Assembly (NCBI GenBank): GCA_963748405.1
Contig: CAVVIT010000007.1
Coordinates: 574,647 to 638,646 of the forward strand
Reading direction: 5' to 3'
Origin: Fen-1273 sp963748405
Lineage (GTDB): Bacteria > Bacteroidota > Ignavibacteria > UBA10030 > UBA6906
DNA length: 64,000 nucleotides
Shown: positions 34,001 to 42,589 of the stretch, in pieces
Numbering within the stretch: position 1 is the first letter of the stretch
Layout: each line of letters opens with the position of its first letter
The notes under the pieces: model-generated
What the model was told of the DNA's origin: nothing
Database searches by the model: none
The model's input: only the letters and a program-made list of their open reading frames with translations
Program-made: the position numbers and the translations under genes

Positions 34001-36331
34001 ATGGATTCCAGTTCGGAACGACGTACGGCGGGGGACGGCGCTGATCTCAGCGTTCCCGGAGGCACGTACAGGGATGTGTTCGAGAACAACCATGCGGTGA
34101 TGCTCATCGTCGAGCCCGCAGCGCGCCTCATTGTCGACGCGAACCCCACGGCGTGCAGGTTCTACGGCTACGACCGGGCGGCGATGCGCTCCATGCCCGT
34201 TACGAACATCAACCCCTCCCCCCCCGAAAAGATCGATGCCGACATGCGCGAGGCGGCCCGCACGGACCGGGAGTACTTCCTTGTGAAGCACCGGCTCGCG
34301 TCGGGCGAAGTCCGTGATGTCGAGATCTACAGCGGCCCCCTGGCCGTCGAAGGACGGAAGCTTCTCCTGTCGATCGTTCACGATGTCACGGAACGTCACA
34401 GGGCGGAGGAGAAGGTCCGCGAGAGCGAGGAGAGGTACCGGACGCTCGTCGAGGACGCCGTTCTCGGCATCTACAGGACGACCCCCGGGGGGGAGATCCT
34501 CATGGTCAACCCTGCGCTCTGCAGAATGCTCGGGTACGCGTCCCCGGAGGAGCTCCGGAGGCGCAATCTGGAGATCGACGGCTTCCATCCCCGGTACGTG
34601 CGGAGCGACTTCAAATCGGAGCTGGAAACGCAGGGTGTCATCACCGGGAGAGAATCGGTCTGGAGCAAGTCCGATGGGACGAGCATCATCGTCCGCGAAA
34701 ACGCCCGGGCCGTGCGCGACTCGTCGGGCCGCGTCCTCTGGTATGAAGGGACCGTCGAAGACATCACCGCGACAAAACTCGCCGAGGAGAGGCTTTCGCA
34801 GCGCGAGGAACAGTTCCGGATGATCTCGGAAAACGTGTCGGACATGATCGCCCTGCTCGACTGCGACGGACGCAGGGTGTACAACAGCCCCTCGTACACG
34901 AAGCTCCTGGGCGACCCGGAAAAGCTCGTGGGGACGACGTCGTTCCGGGAAATCCACCCGGAGGACAGGGACCGGATCGTGCAGATGTTCCGCGAAACCG
35001 TCAGGACCGGCGTGGGTCAGCGCACCGAGTACCGGCTCGTGGCGCGCGACGGCGCGATCCGTTCCATCGAATCCCAGGCGAGCACGATCGCGGACAAGGA
35101 GGGCAGGATCGTGAACGTCCTCGTCGTCTCCCGCGACATCACGGAAAAGAAGTCCCTCGACCAGCAGCTTCTCCGCTCGCAGCGGATGGAGAGCATCGGC
35201 ACGCTCGCAAGCGGGATCGCCCACGACCTGAACAACGTGCTCTCGCCGATCATGATGTCCATCGAGATGATCCGCAGAAAGCTCCCCGCCCCCCGCGATC
35301 AGAAGCTCCTCGACACGGTCGAGACCTCGGTCCGGCGAGGGTCGGACATCGTGAAGCAGGTCCTGGCCTTTGGACGCGGGGTCAGGGGAGAGCGGGTTAC
35401 GCTCCAGCCCAGGCACGTCATCGCGGAGGTCCTCAAGATCGCGGCCGAGACCTTCCCGAAGTCGATCGAGCTGCACAAGAACGTCGCGAAAGACCTCTGG
35501 ACGATCGCGGCGGACCCGACACAGATGCACCAGGTGGTTCTGAACATGTGCGTCAATGCCCGGGATGCGATGCCGGAAGGGGGGAGGCTGACGATCTCCG
35601 CCGAAAACGTGGTCCTCGACGGAAACTACGCCCGGATGCACATCGAGGCGAAAGTCGGGCCCCACGTGTGCATTTCCGTCGCCGATACGGGCACCGGGAT
35701 TCCGGCAACCATCCTCGAGCGCATTTTCGAGCCTTTTTTCACCACGAAGGAAATCGGGAGGGGGACCGGGCTCGGGCTGTCGACCGGGCTGGCGATCGTC
35801 AAGAGCCACGGCGGGTTCATCAACGTCTACAGCGAGATACGGAAAGGAACGACGTTCCGGATGTACCTGCCGGCGCTCGGCGAAGGCGGCGCCCCTCCCC
35901 CGCTGGAGGGGGCGGAGGCGGATCCGCCGTGCGGCCGCGGCGAGCTGATCCTCGTCGTGGACGACGAACCGGGAATACGCGAGGTGACGCGGGAGACGCT
36001 GGAGGCGGCAGGGTACGGTGTCGTGACCGCCGCCGACGGGACCGAGGCGATCGCGGTCTTCGCCCAGCAGAGGGACCGCATCCGTGCGATTGTCACGGAC
36101 ATGGTCATGCCCTTCATGGACGGTACCTCGACGATCCGCGCGGTGCGCAAGCTGAACCCCGACGCGCTCATTCTCGCAACGTCGGGGTTTGCCGGCGACG
36201 CCCAGATTGCGCGCGCGTCGGATTCGGGAGCCGATGCGTTCCTCACGAAACCGTACACGGCCCGGAAGCTCCTGACCGCCCTCCATGATCTCCTGGGGAA
36301 GGGGGTGCAGGACGGGGTCGTCAGTCCCTGA
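34001..36331 (+). CDS. PAS-PAS-PAS-HisKA-ATPase-REC hybrid histidine kinase
   Basis: 776 residues from ATG 34001; an in-frame ATG at 33941 has no ribosome-binding site. Three PAS/PAC units (~20-140, ~145-265, ~265-390) are followed by a classical HisKA domain with SIGTLASGIAHDLNNVLSPI (phospho-His408), an HATPase_c domain (N box NMCVNARDAMPEGG, G1 DTGTGIP, F box FEPFFTTKE, G2 GTGLGLSTGLAIV) and a C-terminal receiver (VVDDEPGIREVTRETLE, phospho-Asp700 in VTDMVMPFMDG, Lys in LTKPYT). No membrane helix, so it senses a cytosolic cue. It ends one base before the stop of a convergent membrane-protein gene. Output regulator not adjacent. Confidence 0.93.
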   Translation: MDSSSERRTAGDGADLSVPGGTYRDVFENNHAVMLIVEPAARLIVDANPTACRFYGYDRAAMRSMPVTNINPSPPEKIDADMREAARTDREYFLVKHRLASGEVRDVEIYSGPLAVEGRKLLLSIVHDVTERHRAEEKVRESEERYRTLVEDAVLGIYRTTPGGEILMVNPALCRMLGYASPEELRRRNLEIDGFHPRYVRSDFKSELETQGVITGRESVWSKSDGTSIIVRENARAVRDSSGRVLWYEGTVEDITATKLAEERLSQREEQFRMISENVSDMIALLDCDGRRVYNSPSYTKLLGDPEKLVGTTSFREIHPEDRDRIVQMFRETVRTGVGQRTEYRLVARDGAIRSIESQASTIADKEGRIVNVLVVSRDITEKKSLDQQLLRSQRMESIGTLASGIAHDLNNVLSPIMMSIEMIRRKLPAPRDQKLLDTVETSVRRGSDIVKQVLAFGRGVRGERVTLQPRHVIAEVLKIAAETFPKSIELHKNVAKDLWTIAADPTQMHQVVLNMCVNARDAMPEGGRLTISAENVVLDGNYARMHIEAKVGPHVCISVADTGTGIPATILERIFEPFFTTKEIGRGTGLGLSTGLAIVKSHGGFINVYSEIRKGTTFRMYLPALGEGGAPPPLEGAEADPPCGRGELILVVDDEPGIREVTRETLEAAGYGVVTAADGTEAIAVFAQQRDRIRAIVTDMVMPFMDGTSTIRAVRKLNPDALILATSGFAGDAQIARASDSGADAFLTKPYTARKLLTALHDLLGKGVQDGVVSP

Positions 36332-36895
36332 TCACCGCGCCGCTGCCGGATGGTCGAGCGACTGGAGAAACGCCTCCGCGCCCTGGACGCCGAGCCCCAT
36401 GCCGAGCCCGATAAGGAACCCGTCGAGAAAGTTCTCCCGGAACACGACGGCGGGCATATTCTCGAGGTTGCGGAGAAGGCCCACGAGGAGGGTGAGAAGG
36501 ACGAACATCATGCCGTAGACGATTCCCGCAACGGCGAATTTGCCCCGGTGCAGCGCCGCGAGCTTTCGTTCGAACAGGAATGCCAGCCACACCACGGGAA
36601 GGTTGACGCCGAACGACCAGATGACCGAGTTGAGCGTCGGGAGCCAGACCGTCGCGACGATGAACTGCACGGCGCTGACGCAGACCGCCGCCGTGATAGC
36701 GTTCGAAAGTCCCCGGAAATGATAGATGGCGAGTATGAACGCACCGCTTGCGCCGAAGGCCACGTAGGCGAAATCGGCCCGGCCCGGACCGAACACGTCG
36801 GAGCCGTGCGTCATCAGCCCCAGCGTCACGCTTCCTGCCACGCCGATCAGGGTGATCAGCGCGATCTTCCAGAGTTCTGTCAGCAGAGATTTCAT
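36332..36895 (-). CDS. Six-helix membrane protein, unknown function
   Basis: 187 residues, six predicted membrane helices (~10-30, ~42-62, ~68-88, ~92-108, ~120-142, ~155-172). AAGGAGAT on the minus strand lies just before the start at 36895. Between helices 4 and 5 is FERKLAALHRGKFA, a basic cytosolic loop. No domain is recognised. Convergent with the hybrid kinase (stops adjacent). Confidence 0.65.
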   Translation of the reverse strand: MKSLLTELWKIALITLIGVAGSVTLGLMTHGSDVFGPGRADFAYVAFGASGAFILAIYHFRGLSNAITAAVCVSAVQFIVATVWLPTLNSVIWSFGVNLPVVWLAFLFERKLAALHRGKFAVAGIVYGMMFVLLTLLVGLLRNLENMPAVVFRENFLDGFLIGLGMGLGVQGAEAFLQSLDHPAAAR

Positions 36896-37369
36896 GGCAT
36901 CTCCTTTCCGCTTGAGAACACCAGTTTGTGGAGTCCCCCGGACAGTCCCCCGCCGAATGGTACGATTTCAGCGGTGCAGAGTCAACTCATGCAGAGCATC
37001 CCGTGCATGGTCGACAGGACCTCATCCGTCGTGCAGGGCTTCAGGATGAACGGCACCGGGCCCTTCCGGCGATGCCGTGTAGACGCCTCCGAGCCAGGTC
37101 CCTGAGACGATCCGGCCACCGGCGGTCTGCGCCGGGCCGGACGCGCCGGCCCTTTCATCGTACGGGAAAAGACAACCCGTTTCAGAGGCGACGATGAGTC
37201 GGTGCTCGGGAGCCCGGCCGTGATTTATGTGAACTGCTTCCCGTCGTACCGGAGCGCCAGGAGCATTCGCCCGAAACTGGCCGGTTTGTGCGTTCCGAAA
37301 GGGGGGGGCCGCCGCTCCGATGGAGACCAGGAGATCCCTGTCTTAATCTAGCCACGTGCATAATTCTGC
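36896..37369. other. Intergenic region with gene debris
   Basis: Apart from the receiver-domain remnant at 36982-37080, nothing recognisable. An 8-G tract is at ~37309-37316. Confidence 0.4.
36982..37080 (-). pseudogene. Receiver-domain (response regulator) C-terminal remnant
   Basis: On the minus strand the frame ends GPVPFILKPCTTDEVLSTM, HGMLCMS, stop. The F-I-x-KP-C-T-x-DEVL pattern is the last strand and helix of a CheY-like receiver with its conserved Lys-Pro. No receiver sequence can be joined upstream in any frame, so only the end survives. Confidence 0.45.
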
Positions 37370-37398
37370 TTGAAATGGATCGCCGGTGTGGGTATACT
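37370..37398 (+). promoter_or_regulatory. Candidate sigma70-type promoter of the reductase-lyase operon
   Basis: -35 TTGAAA (37370-37375), exactly 17 bp, -10 TATACT with an upstream TGTGGG context (37393-37398); leader of ~40 bases to ATG 37444. The best-looking promoter in the window. Confidence 0.65.
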
Positions 37399-37443
37399 CT
37401 TGGATCGGCTCCCTTCCACCAGGTCGCATACCGGGAACACGCA

Positions 37444-37992
37444 ATGACGTTTTCTGTCTTTGTCGGCACGAGCCTTGACGGCTTCATCGCGCGGAAAGAC
37501 CACGGGCTTGATTTCCTTCCCGCGGACGGCGGCGAACCCCACGGGTACGACGAGTTCATCGCGACCGTGGATACGATCCTCATAGGGAGGAAGACGTTTG
37601 AGAAGGTGCTGGAATTCGGCTTCTGGCCGTACGGGACGAGGCGGGTCGTGGTCCTCAGCAGCCGGGGCCTTGACCTTGGCGTCGTGCGTGAGGGCACCGT
37701 CGAGCAGATGGGAGGACCGCCCCGCGACGTTGCATCGAAGCTCCGTGCAACCGGGGCCTCTCACGTGTACGTCGACGGCGGCGTGACGATACAGAAGTTT
37801 CTGGATGCCGGGCTTGTTCACCGCCTCGTCATCACGCGCGTCCCGGTTCTTATCGGACAGGGAATCCCCCTGTTCGGCACGCTCAGAGGTGACGTCAGGC
37901 TTCGCCACGTTCAGACAAAACAGTTCGCGAGCGGTCTTGTGCAGAGCGAATACGCCGTGATCCAGAGCGACAATTTTCCGGAGGACCGATGA
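37444..37992 (+). CDS. Dihydrofolate reductase/RibD C-terminal family protein
   Basis: 182 residues. MTFSVFVGTSLDGFIARKDHG, the TILIGRKTFEKVL strand-helix and HVYVDGGVTIQKFLDAGLV are the motifs of the YwjB/YyaP-like branch of the DHFR fold (RibD_C, PF01872). The NADPH-binding core is complete. Members reduce pteridine- or riboflavin-type substrates; the true substrate of this branch is unknown and it is not the essential folate DHFR. Translationally coupled (ATGA) with the lyase gene downstream. Confidence 0.88.
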   Translation: MTFSVFVGTSLDGFIARKDHGLDFLPADGGEPHGYDEFIATVDTILIGRKTFEKVLEFGFWPYGTRRVVVLSSRGLDLGVVREGTVEQMGGPPRDVASKLRATGASHVYVDGGVTIQKFLDAGLVHRLVITRVPVLIGQGIPLFGTLRGDVRLRHVQTKQFASGLVQSEYAVIQSDNFPEDR

Positions 37993-38858
37993 CAGGAGCG
38001 CGCACGCCGCAGGACCCGCACGCCGCGCACGGGAGCAGGGCCGAAGCACCCGAAGAGTTTCGTGCGCTCCATGAGTCCGGGTGTTTCATCATGCCCAACC
38101 CCTGGGACGTCGGGTCCGCGGTCTATCTCCACCACCTCGGGTTCAGGGCCCTTGCGACGACCTCCGCGGGATTTGCGTTTTCCCGGGGCCTCCCCGATTC
38201 CGTCGATGCCCTCGCGCTCGATGAGGTGCTCCTCCACGTCAGCGAAATCGTCCGCGCGACGCCGCTTCCCGTGAATGCCGACTTCCAGTCAGGGTACGCC
38301 GGGGATCCTGAAGGGGTCGCCCGAAACGTGCTCAGGTGCGTCGAGGCCGGTGTTGCGGGACTTTCCATTGAGGATGCGTCGGGGGACAGCGTGTCACCCC
38401 TGTACGAGAAGGGGAGGGCGATCGACAGGATTCGCGCCGCCCGGCGGGCAATCGACAGTGCGGGGATCCCCGTGGTCCTCACGGCGCGCTGCGAGGCCTG
38501 GCTCGTCGGCGACGACGATCCGCTCCGCACGGCGCTTGACCGGCTCACCTCATACGCCGATGCCGGGGCGGATTGCCTCTTCGCCCCGGGCGTGCGGGAG
38601 CCGGAGATGATCTCGGCGATCGTCAAAGCGGTGGAGCCGAAGGCGGTCAACGTGATCGTCTCTTCTCCCGCTCCGGGACTCACGCTCGCCGGCCTCGCGG
38701 ATCTGGGCGTCAGACGGATCTCCGTCGGATCCGCGCTTGCCCGCGTGGCCTGGACGGCATTCATCAGGGCGGCAGGCGACATTGCAGACACGGGGTCATT
38801 CGACGCGCTCGAGGGAGCGGTGCCGTTCAGCCGGCTCAATGATCTCTTCGGATTATGA
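37989..38858 (+). CDS. Isocitrate lyase/phosphoenolpyruvate mutase family protein
   Basis: 289 residues, TIM-barrel of the ICL/PEPM superfamily. Motifs: CFIMPNPWDVGSAVYLHHLG, TTSAGFAFSRG, VNADFQSGYAGDP (metal-binding Asp), GLSIEDASGD, VLTARCEAWLVG and FAPGVREPEMI. The catalytic loop K-K-C-G-H of isocitrate lyase and the K-x-C motif of 2-methylisocitrate lyase are absent, so it belongs to the uncharacterised oxaloacetate-decarboxylase-like/carboxyphosphonoenolpyruvate-like subgroup. The first ~22 residues are extra and could mean a later start. Operon partner is the DHFR-like protein. Confidence 0.88.
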   Translation: MTGARTPQDPHAAHGSRAEAPEEFRALHESGCFIMPNPWDVGSAVYLHHLGFRALATTSAGFAFSRGLPDSVDALALDEVLLHVSEIVRATPLPVNADFQSGYAGDPEGVARNVLRCVEAGVAGLSIEDASGDSVSPLYEKGRAIDRIRAARRAIDSAGIPVVLTARCEAWLVGDDDPLRTALDRLTSYADAGADCLFAPGVREPEMISAIVKAVEPKAVNVIVSSPAPGLTLAGLADLGVRRISVGSALARVAWTAFIRAAGDIADTGSFDALEGAVPFSRLNDLFGL

Positions 38859-38971
38859 AAAATCCGATCTGACCGTCCGAAAAACGTGCAGAATGAAGGA
38901 TTCTTTTCCCCCGCCTGAACTTTCCCGCCGTTGTTACGTCCAATCTAGAGAGGACATGCATCGAACCCGCA

Positions 38972-40087
38972 ATGGATGGAACCATGACTCCGGGAAACTC
39001 AGAAGGGCGCCCTTCGGGTAATTCGGGCGAAAGGCACAGGGATCCCCCGCCGGGGATGAACTTCCGCAAGCGCGTTCACCGCGAGTACACAGACCTCCGG
39101 GAGTCCATGCTGACGGACAATGAGCGTGCGCGGCTTTCCCGGATCCGGGGTCCGGCGCGGTGGTTCGTCTCGGGATGGTGGCTGTTCAGGGGGCTCATGA
39201 ATAACCTCGCCCCCACGAGAAAAGTCCTCCTTCTGATCGGACTCTTTCTTTCGTTTGTGCGAATCGACGTCCACGGTGAGCATGTGAACGCCGAAGGGTA
39301 CCTGGCACCGGCGGGGATCATGCTGATTCTCTTCCTCCTGATGCTCGAATTGAAGGACAAGCTTGTCGCAAAGCACGAACTCGAGGACGGACACGCCGTC
39401 CAGCGCGCGCTCATGCCGGAACGGTCCCCCGAAGTTCCCGGCTGGAGGCTCTGGCTGTTCACACGGCCGGCAAACGACGTGGGGGGAGATCTCGTGGATT
39501 TCGTCCGGCTTGAAGGAGGAAGATCGATCCTGACAATCGGAGATGTGGCCGGGAAAGGACTGAAGGCCGCCCTCCTCACAGCAAAACTCCAGGCGACGCT
39601 CCGCGCGTTCGTCACCGACTCTCCGTCGCTGGAGCATCTGGTGTCGAGAGTAAACTCCGTGTTCCGGCGCGACGGCATCCCGCAGGTCTTTGCCTCCGTC
39701 CTCTGCGTCGGCATCGAGCCCGGGGCCGGGGGGGTCCGTATCGTGAATGCGGGGCATCCTCCGCCCCTCATCATCCGCCGGGACGGCGTCGTTCAGATGG
39801 AGAAGGGGGGACCCGCGCTCGGGCTCATCGAGGGGGCGCAGTTCCGCGAGCAGCTCGCGGAACTGGGTTCCGGTGAGACGCTTCTCGTGTATTCCGACGG
39901 CGTCATCGAGGCCAGGAACACGTCAGGCGAGTTCTTCGGAGAAGAACGCCTGCGGACGGTTCTTTCGGGGAGCCCGGGATCCTCCGCCTCGGACATCGGC
40001 GAACGCCTTGTCGATGCCTGCGACCGATTCCAGGGGGACATGCCCGCGCACGACGACCTCTCGCTCCTCATACTTCAGCGCGCCTGA
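38972..40087 (+). CDS. Membrane-anchored PP2C/SpoIIE-type serine phosphatase (RsbU-like)
   Basis: 371 residues. A polar N-terminus (~1-80) is followed by two membrane helices (~84-97 and ~112-126) and a SpoIIE domain (~145-371): NDVGGDLVDF (metal Asp173), IGDVAGKGLKAAL (Asp191), VNAGHPPPLIIR, LLVYSDGVIEARN and HDDLSLLIL. Such enzymes dephosphorylate anti-sigma-antagonist proteins in partner-switching control of sigma factors. No STAS or RsbW-like partner is next to it. Met29 (in PPPGMNFRKR) is an alternative start. Its 3' end overlaps the convergent esterase gene by 13 bases. Confidence 0.9.
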   Translation: MDGTMTPGNSEGRPSGNSGERHRDPPPGMNFRKRVHREYTDLRESMLTDNERARLSRIRGPARWFVSGWWLFRGLMNNLAPTRKVLLLIGLFLSFVRIDVHGEHVNAEGYLAPAGIMLILFLLMLELKDKLVAKHELEDGHAVQRALMPERSPEVPGWRLWLFTRPANDVGGDLVDFVRLEGGRSILTIGDVAGKGLKAALLTAKLQATLRAFVTDSPSLEHLVSRVNSVFRRDGIPQVFASVLCVGIEPGAGGVRIVNAGHPPPLIIRRDGVVQMEKGGPALGLIEGAQFREQLAELGSGETLLVYSDGVIEARNTSGEFFGEERLRTVLSGSPGSSASDIGERLVDACDRFQGDMPAHDDLSLLILQRA

Positions 40088-40971
40088 GATCCGGCGATTT
40101 CCGGAAGCATCTTCGTGGCTTTCATCCACTCCGCGAGCCGGAGGGGCCACCCGAGGACCGGCATGCGGGAGCGCCTGAGTCCGTATCCGTGTCCCCCCGC
40201 TTCGTACACGTGCAATTCGCCCCTGACGCCGGCGTCCACAAGCGCCGCGTAGTACGCGACGCTGTTCCGGACACCGAATTCGTCATCCTGCGTCTGGGCA
40301 AGGAATGCCGGCGGGGCGCCCGGGGCCGGGCGGAGGGCGGGGTCAAGCGTGTGTTCCTCCGGTTGCGTGCACAGGTACGCGGGATAGATCAGTGCGGCAA
40401 AGTCCGGACGGCAGGAAACACCGTCGGAATCGTCCAGGGGAACGTAGACCCGGCGTGCGTGATTCGAGCAGAGCGTCGCCGCGAGATGCGCCCCCGCCGA
40501 GAACCCGATCACGCCGATCCGGGAGGGGTCGATGCGCCAGTCCCGCGCACGTGACCTGACGATCCCCATGGCCCGCTGGGCGTCCTCGAGGGGCCTGGTC
40601 CGTGGAGAGGGTTCCGGCACGCGGTATTTCAGGAGGACGGCGGCAACCCCGATGGCGTTGAGCCATTCGCACACCTCGGTCCCTTCAAGATCGATCGCCA
40701 GTATCGAGTAACCGCCCCCCGGAAGGACGAGGACCGCCGTCCCCGTCTCGCGGGCCCGGGGAGGGGGATAGAACGTCATCGTCGGTTCGGAGACGTCCGT
40801 GAGCCGTATGACCGGCCGTCCGGCCGTCAGGCCGTCTGCGGGCGTCGTAATGTCCCTCTCGGCGGTGTGTCCTGTCGTTCCCTGAAGTCTCTCCGCGGGC
40901 CAGAGTGAGAGCGCCGGGAGCGGGGCGGGGGGGGTTGCACGGCCCCGGCTCCGAATCTGTTTTCTCCACAT
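40075..40971 (-). CDS. Alpha/beta hydrolase, acetyl-esterase (BD-FAE/CE) like
   Basis: 298 residues from the Met at 40971, which has AAAGGA six bases upstream; an in-frame Met at 41001 is less well placed. After a variable N-terminus, AVLVLPGGGYSILAIDLEG gives the oxyanion HGGG-like motif, here PGGGY; GVIGFSAGAHLAA carries the nucleophile Ser158; QDDEFG and GGHGYG supply Asp and His. This is the pattern of secreted or cytosolic carbohydrate acetylesterases and BD-FAE enzymes. A clear signal peptide is lacking. Divergent from the GNAT gene; promoters must lie in 40972-41061. Confidence 0.88.
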   Translation of the reverse strand: MWRKQIRSRGRATPPAPLPALSLWPAERLQGTTGHTAERDITTPADGLTAGRPVIRLTDVSEPTMTFYPPPRARETGTAVLVLPGGGYSILAIDLEGTEVCEWLNAIGVAAVLLKYRVPEPSPRTRPLEDAQRAMGIVRSRARDWRIDPSRIGVIGFSAGAHLAATLCSNHARRVYVPLDDSDGVSCRPDFAALIYPAYLCTQPEEHTLDPALRPAPGAPPAFLAQTQDDEFGVRNSVAYYAALVDAGVRGELHVYEAGGHGYGLRRSRMPVLGWPLRLAEWMKATKMLPEIAGSQAR

Positions 40972-41061
40972 AATTTTCCTTTCATTCCTGGTGTGGTCCA
41001 ATATACCGGGGTCTCAGGCGAATATCCACACACGGCGAATCTCCCACAATGCGAGGTGTGC

Positions 41062-41532
41062 ATGATACGGCTGGTCAGAACCAATTCAGATGACCCCGAC
41101 TTCAGAAATCTCGTACAACTCCTCGACGCCGACCTTGCAGTCCGTGACGGCAAGGACCACGCGTTCTATGCGCAGTACAACACGATCGACAGCATCAGGC
41201 ACGCCGTCGTCGCGTACCACGACGGGCGGCCGGCGGGATGCGGAGCCATAAAGCAATACGCACCCGGCGCGGCGGAAGTCAAGCGGATGTACGTCCCTCC
41301 CGGGTTCCGGAGGAAGGGAATCGCCGGCGCGGTGCTTGCCGAACTGGAACGGTGGGCCCGGGAGCTTTCATTTGCGACATGCGTGCTGGAGACGGGGAAG
41401 AAACAGCCGGAAGCGATCGGGCTCTACCGGAAGCACGGATACAGGGTGATTCCGAACTACGGCCAGTATGCCGGAGTGGACAACAGCGTCTGTTTCGAGA
41501 AGGAACTCTCCGATGCCAAAACTCGCTCTTAG
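41062..41532 (+). CDS. GNAT-family N-acetyltransferase
   Basis: 156 residues. AVVAYHDGRPAGCGAIKQ, AAEVKRMYVPPGFRRKGIAG with the acetyl-CoA loop R-R-K-G-I-A, and AIGLYRKHGYRVIPNYGQY form the complete GNAT fold. Members of this group acetylate small amines or protein N-termini; the substrate is not evident. GAGG lies before ATG 41062. The 3' end overlaps the next gene by 20 bases, so the two are coupled. Confidence 0.88.
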   Translation: MIRLVRTNSDDPDFRNLVQLLDADLAVRDGKDHAFYAQYNTIDSIRHAVVAYHDGRPAGCGAIKQYAPGAAEVKRMYVPPGFRRKGIAGAVLAELERWARELSFATCVLETGKKQPEAIGLYRKHGYRVIPNYGQYAGVDNSVCFEKELSDAKTRS

Positions 41533-42361
41533 CCTCGCGCTGGTGCTCCTCGCCTCATCCTTCGCACCCGCGCAGGAGCCGGTCGTGTACGGCGCAAATC
41601 CCCGCGCCGGGCACGTCGTCCGCGTCAACGACATCCGGATGTATTACGAAGAATACGGCAGAGGCCGCCCCCTCGTGCTCATGCACGGCAACGGCGGGTC
41701 GATCCACGACCTGCGGTTCCAGATCCCGGAATTTGCCGGGCGCTACAGGGTGATCGCCGTTGACAGCAGGGCGCAGGGGTTGTCAACGGATTCCGACCTG
41801 GAGCTCTCGTTTTCTCTCATGGCCTCGGACGTTGCCGCGCTCCTTGATTCGCTCGGGATCGACAGTGCGTACGTCCTCGGGTGGAGCGACGGGGGCATCG
41901 TCGCACTGGAGCTCGCGCTCAGGTATCCACGGCGGGTTTCGAAGCTCGTGGCCGTGGGGGCCAATTTCGTCCCCGACTCGACCGCGCTGCCGCAGAGCAT
42001 GATCGAGGAAATGAGGGCCTCGTCGTTTGCCTCGCTTGATTCAGCCTCGCGGGCAGGCGTCATTGCGCACTCGCACTTCCCGGAGCGGGCGGGGCTCATA
42101 TTCGACAAGCTCAACAGGCTGGATCTCGAGCATCCTCATCTCACGATCGACCAGCTCCGGTCGATCAGGGTTCCGGCGCTCGTCATGGCGGGAGACCACG
42201 ACATCATCATCGATACGCACACGCTCGCGCTCTTCCACGCGCTACCCGACGCGCGGCTGTGCATCATGCCCGGGGCGGATCACGGCTTTCTGCTCGGTAA
42301 GCCCGCTCTCGCCAACCGGATCATTGAAGAGTTCCTCGCTCCGGGCGGGGGATCGAAATGA
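41513..42361 (+). CDS. Secreted alpha/beta hydrolase
   Basis: 282 residues with a signal peptide (LALSLALVLLASSFAPAQ) and AAGGAA upstream of ATG 41513. Domain motifs: RPLVLMHGNGGSIHD (oxyanion), VLGWSDGGIVAL (nucleophile Ser125), MAGDHDIII (Asp) and ADHGFLLG (His). It belongs to the haloperoxidase/3-oxoadipate enol-lactonase-like group. The export signal argues for a role on external esters or signalling lactones, but the substrate is unknown. Co-translated with the GNAT gene. Confidence 0.88.
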   Translation: MPKLALSLALVLLASSFAPAQEPVVYGANPRAGHVVRVNDIRMYYEEYGRGRPLVLMHGNGGSIHDLRFQIPEFAGRYRVIAVDSRAQGLSTDSDLELSFSLMASDVAALLDSLGIDSAYVLGWSDGGIVALELALRYPRRVSKLVAVGANFVPDSTALPQSMIEEMRASSFASLDSASRAGVIAHSHFPERAGLIFDKLNRLDLEHPHLTIDQLRSIRVPALVMAGDHDIIIDTHTLALFHALPDARLCIMPGADHGFLLGKPALANRIIEEFLAPGGGSK

Positions 42362-42589
42362 AGCCGGGTTAAACCAAAGTCGTCCATTCGTGTCATATTC
42401 AGTAGGGTGCAGCTCCGGAGAATGTCCCGATTTCAAACCGGAACCTGAGCTGCATATCTCTTCCTTTCACCTACGTCTTCAGTTCTTCTCTCCATGGACG
42501 GATATCGCCGGTTCAGGCGATGCAACAAGAATCGCAGGCGCTCACCGATGTTCGCTGATGCACCGTCACGCCAGATCAAGGAGGTTTGC

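Noticed and set aside
33536..36286. Very long leftward open frame (916 codons) opposite the hybrid kinase.
   Set aside because: It is antisense to a gene with complete PAS, HisKA, ATPase and receiver motifs; the product is Arg/His/Pro/Asp-rich without any fold signature. High-GC DNA gives such antisense frames.
37182..37697. Leftward 171-codon frame across the reductase promoter.
   Set aside because: Overlaps the strong promoter and the DHFR-like gene and has no motif.
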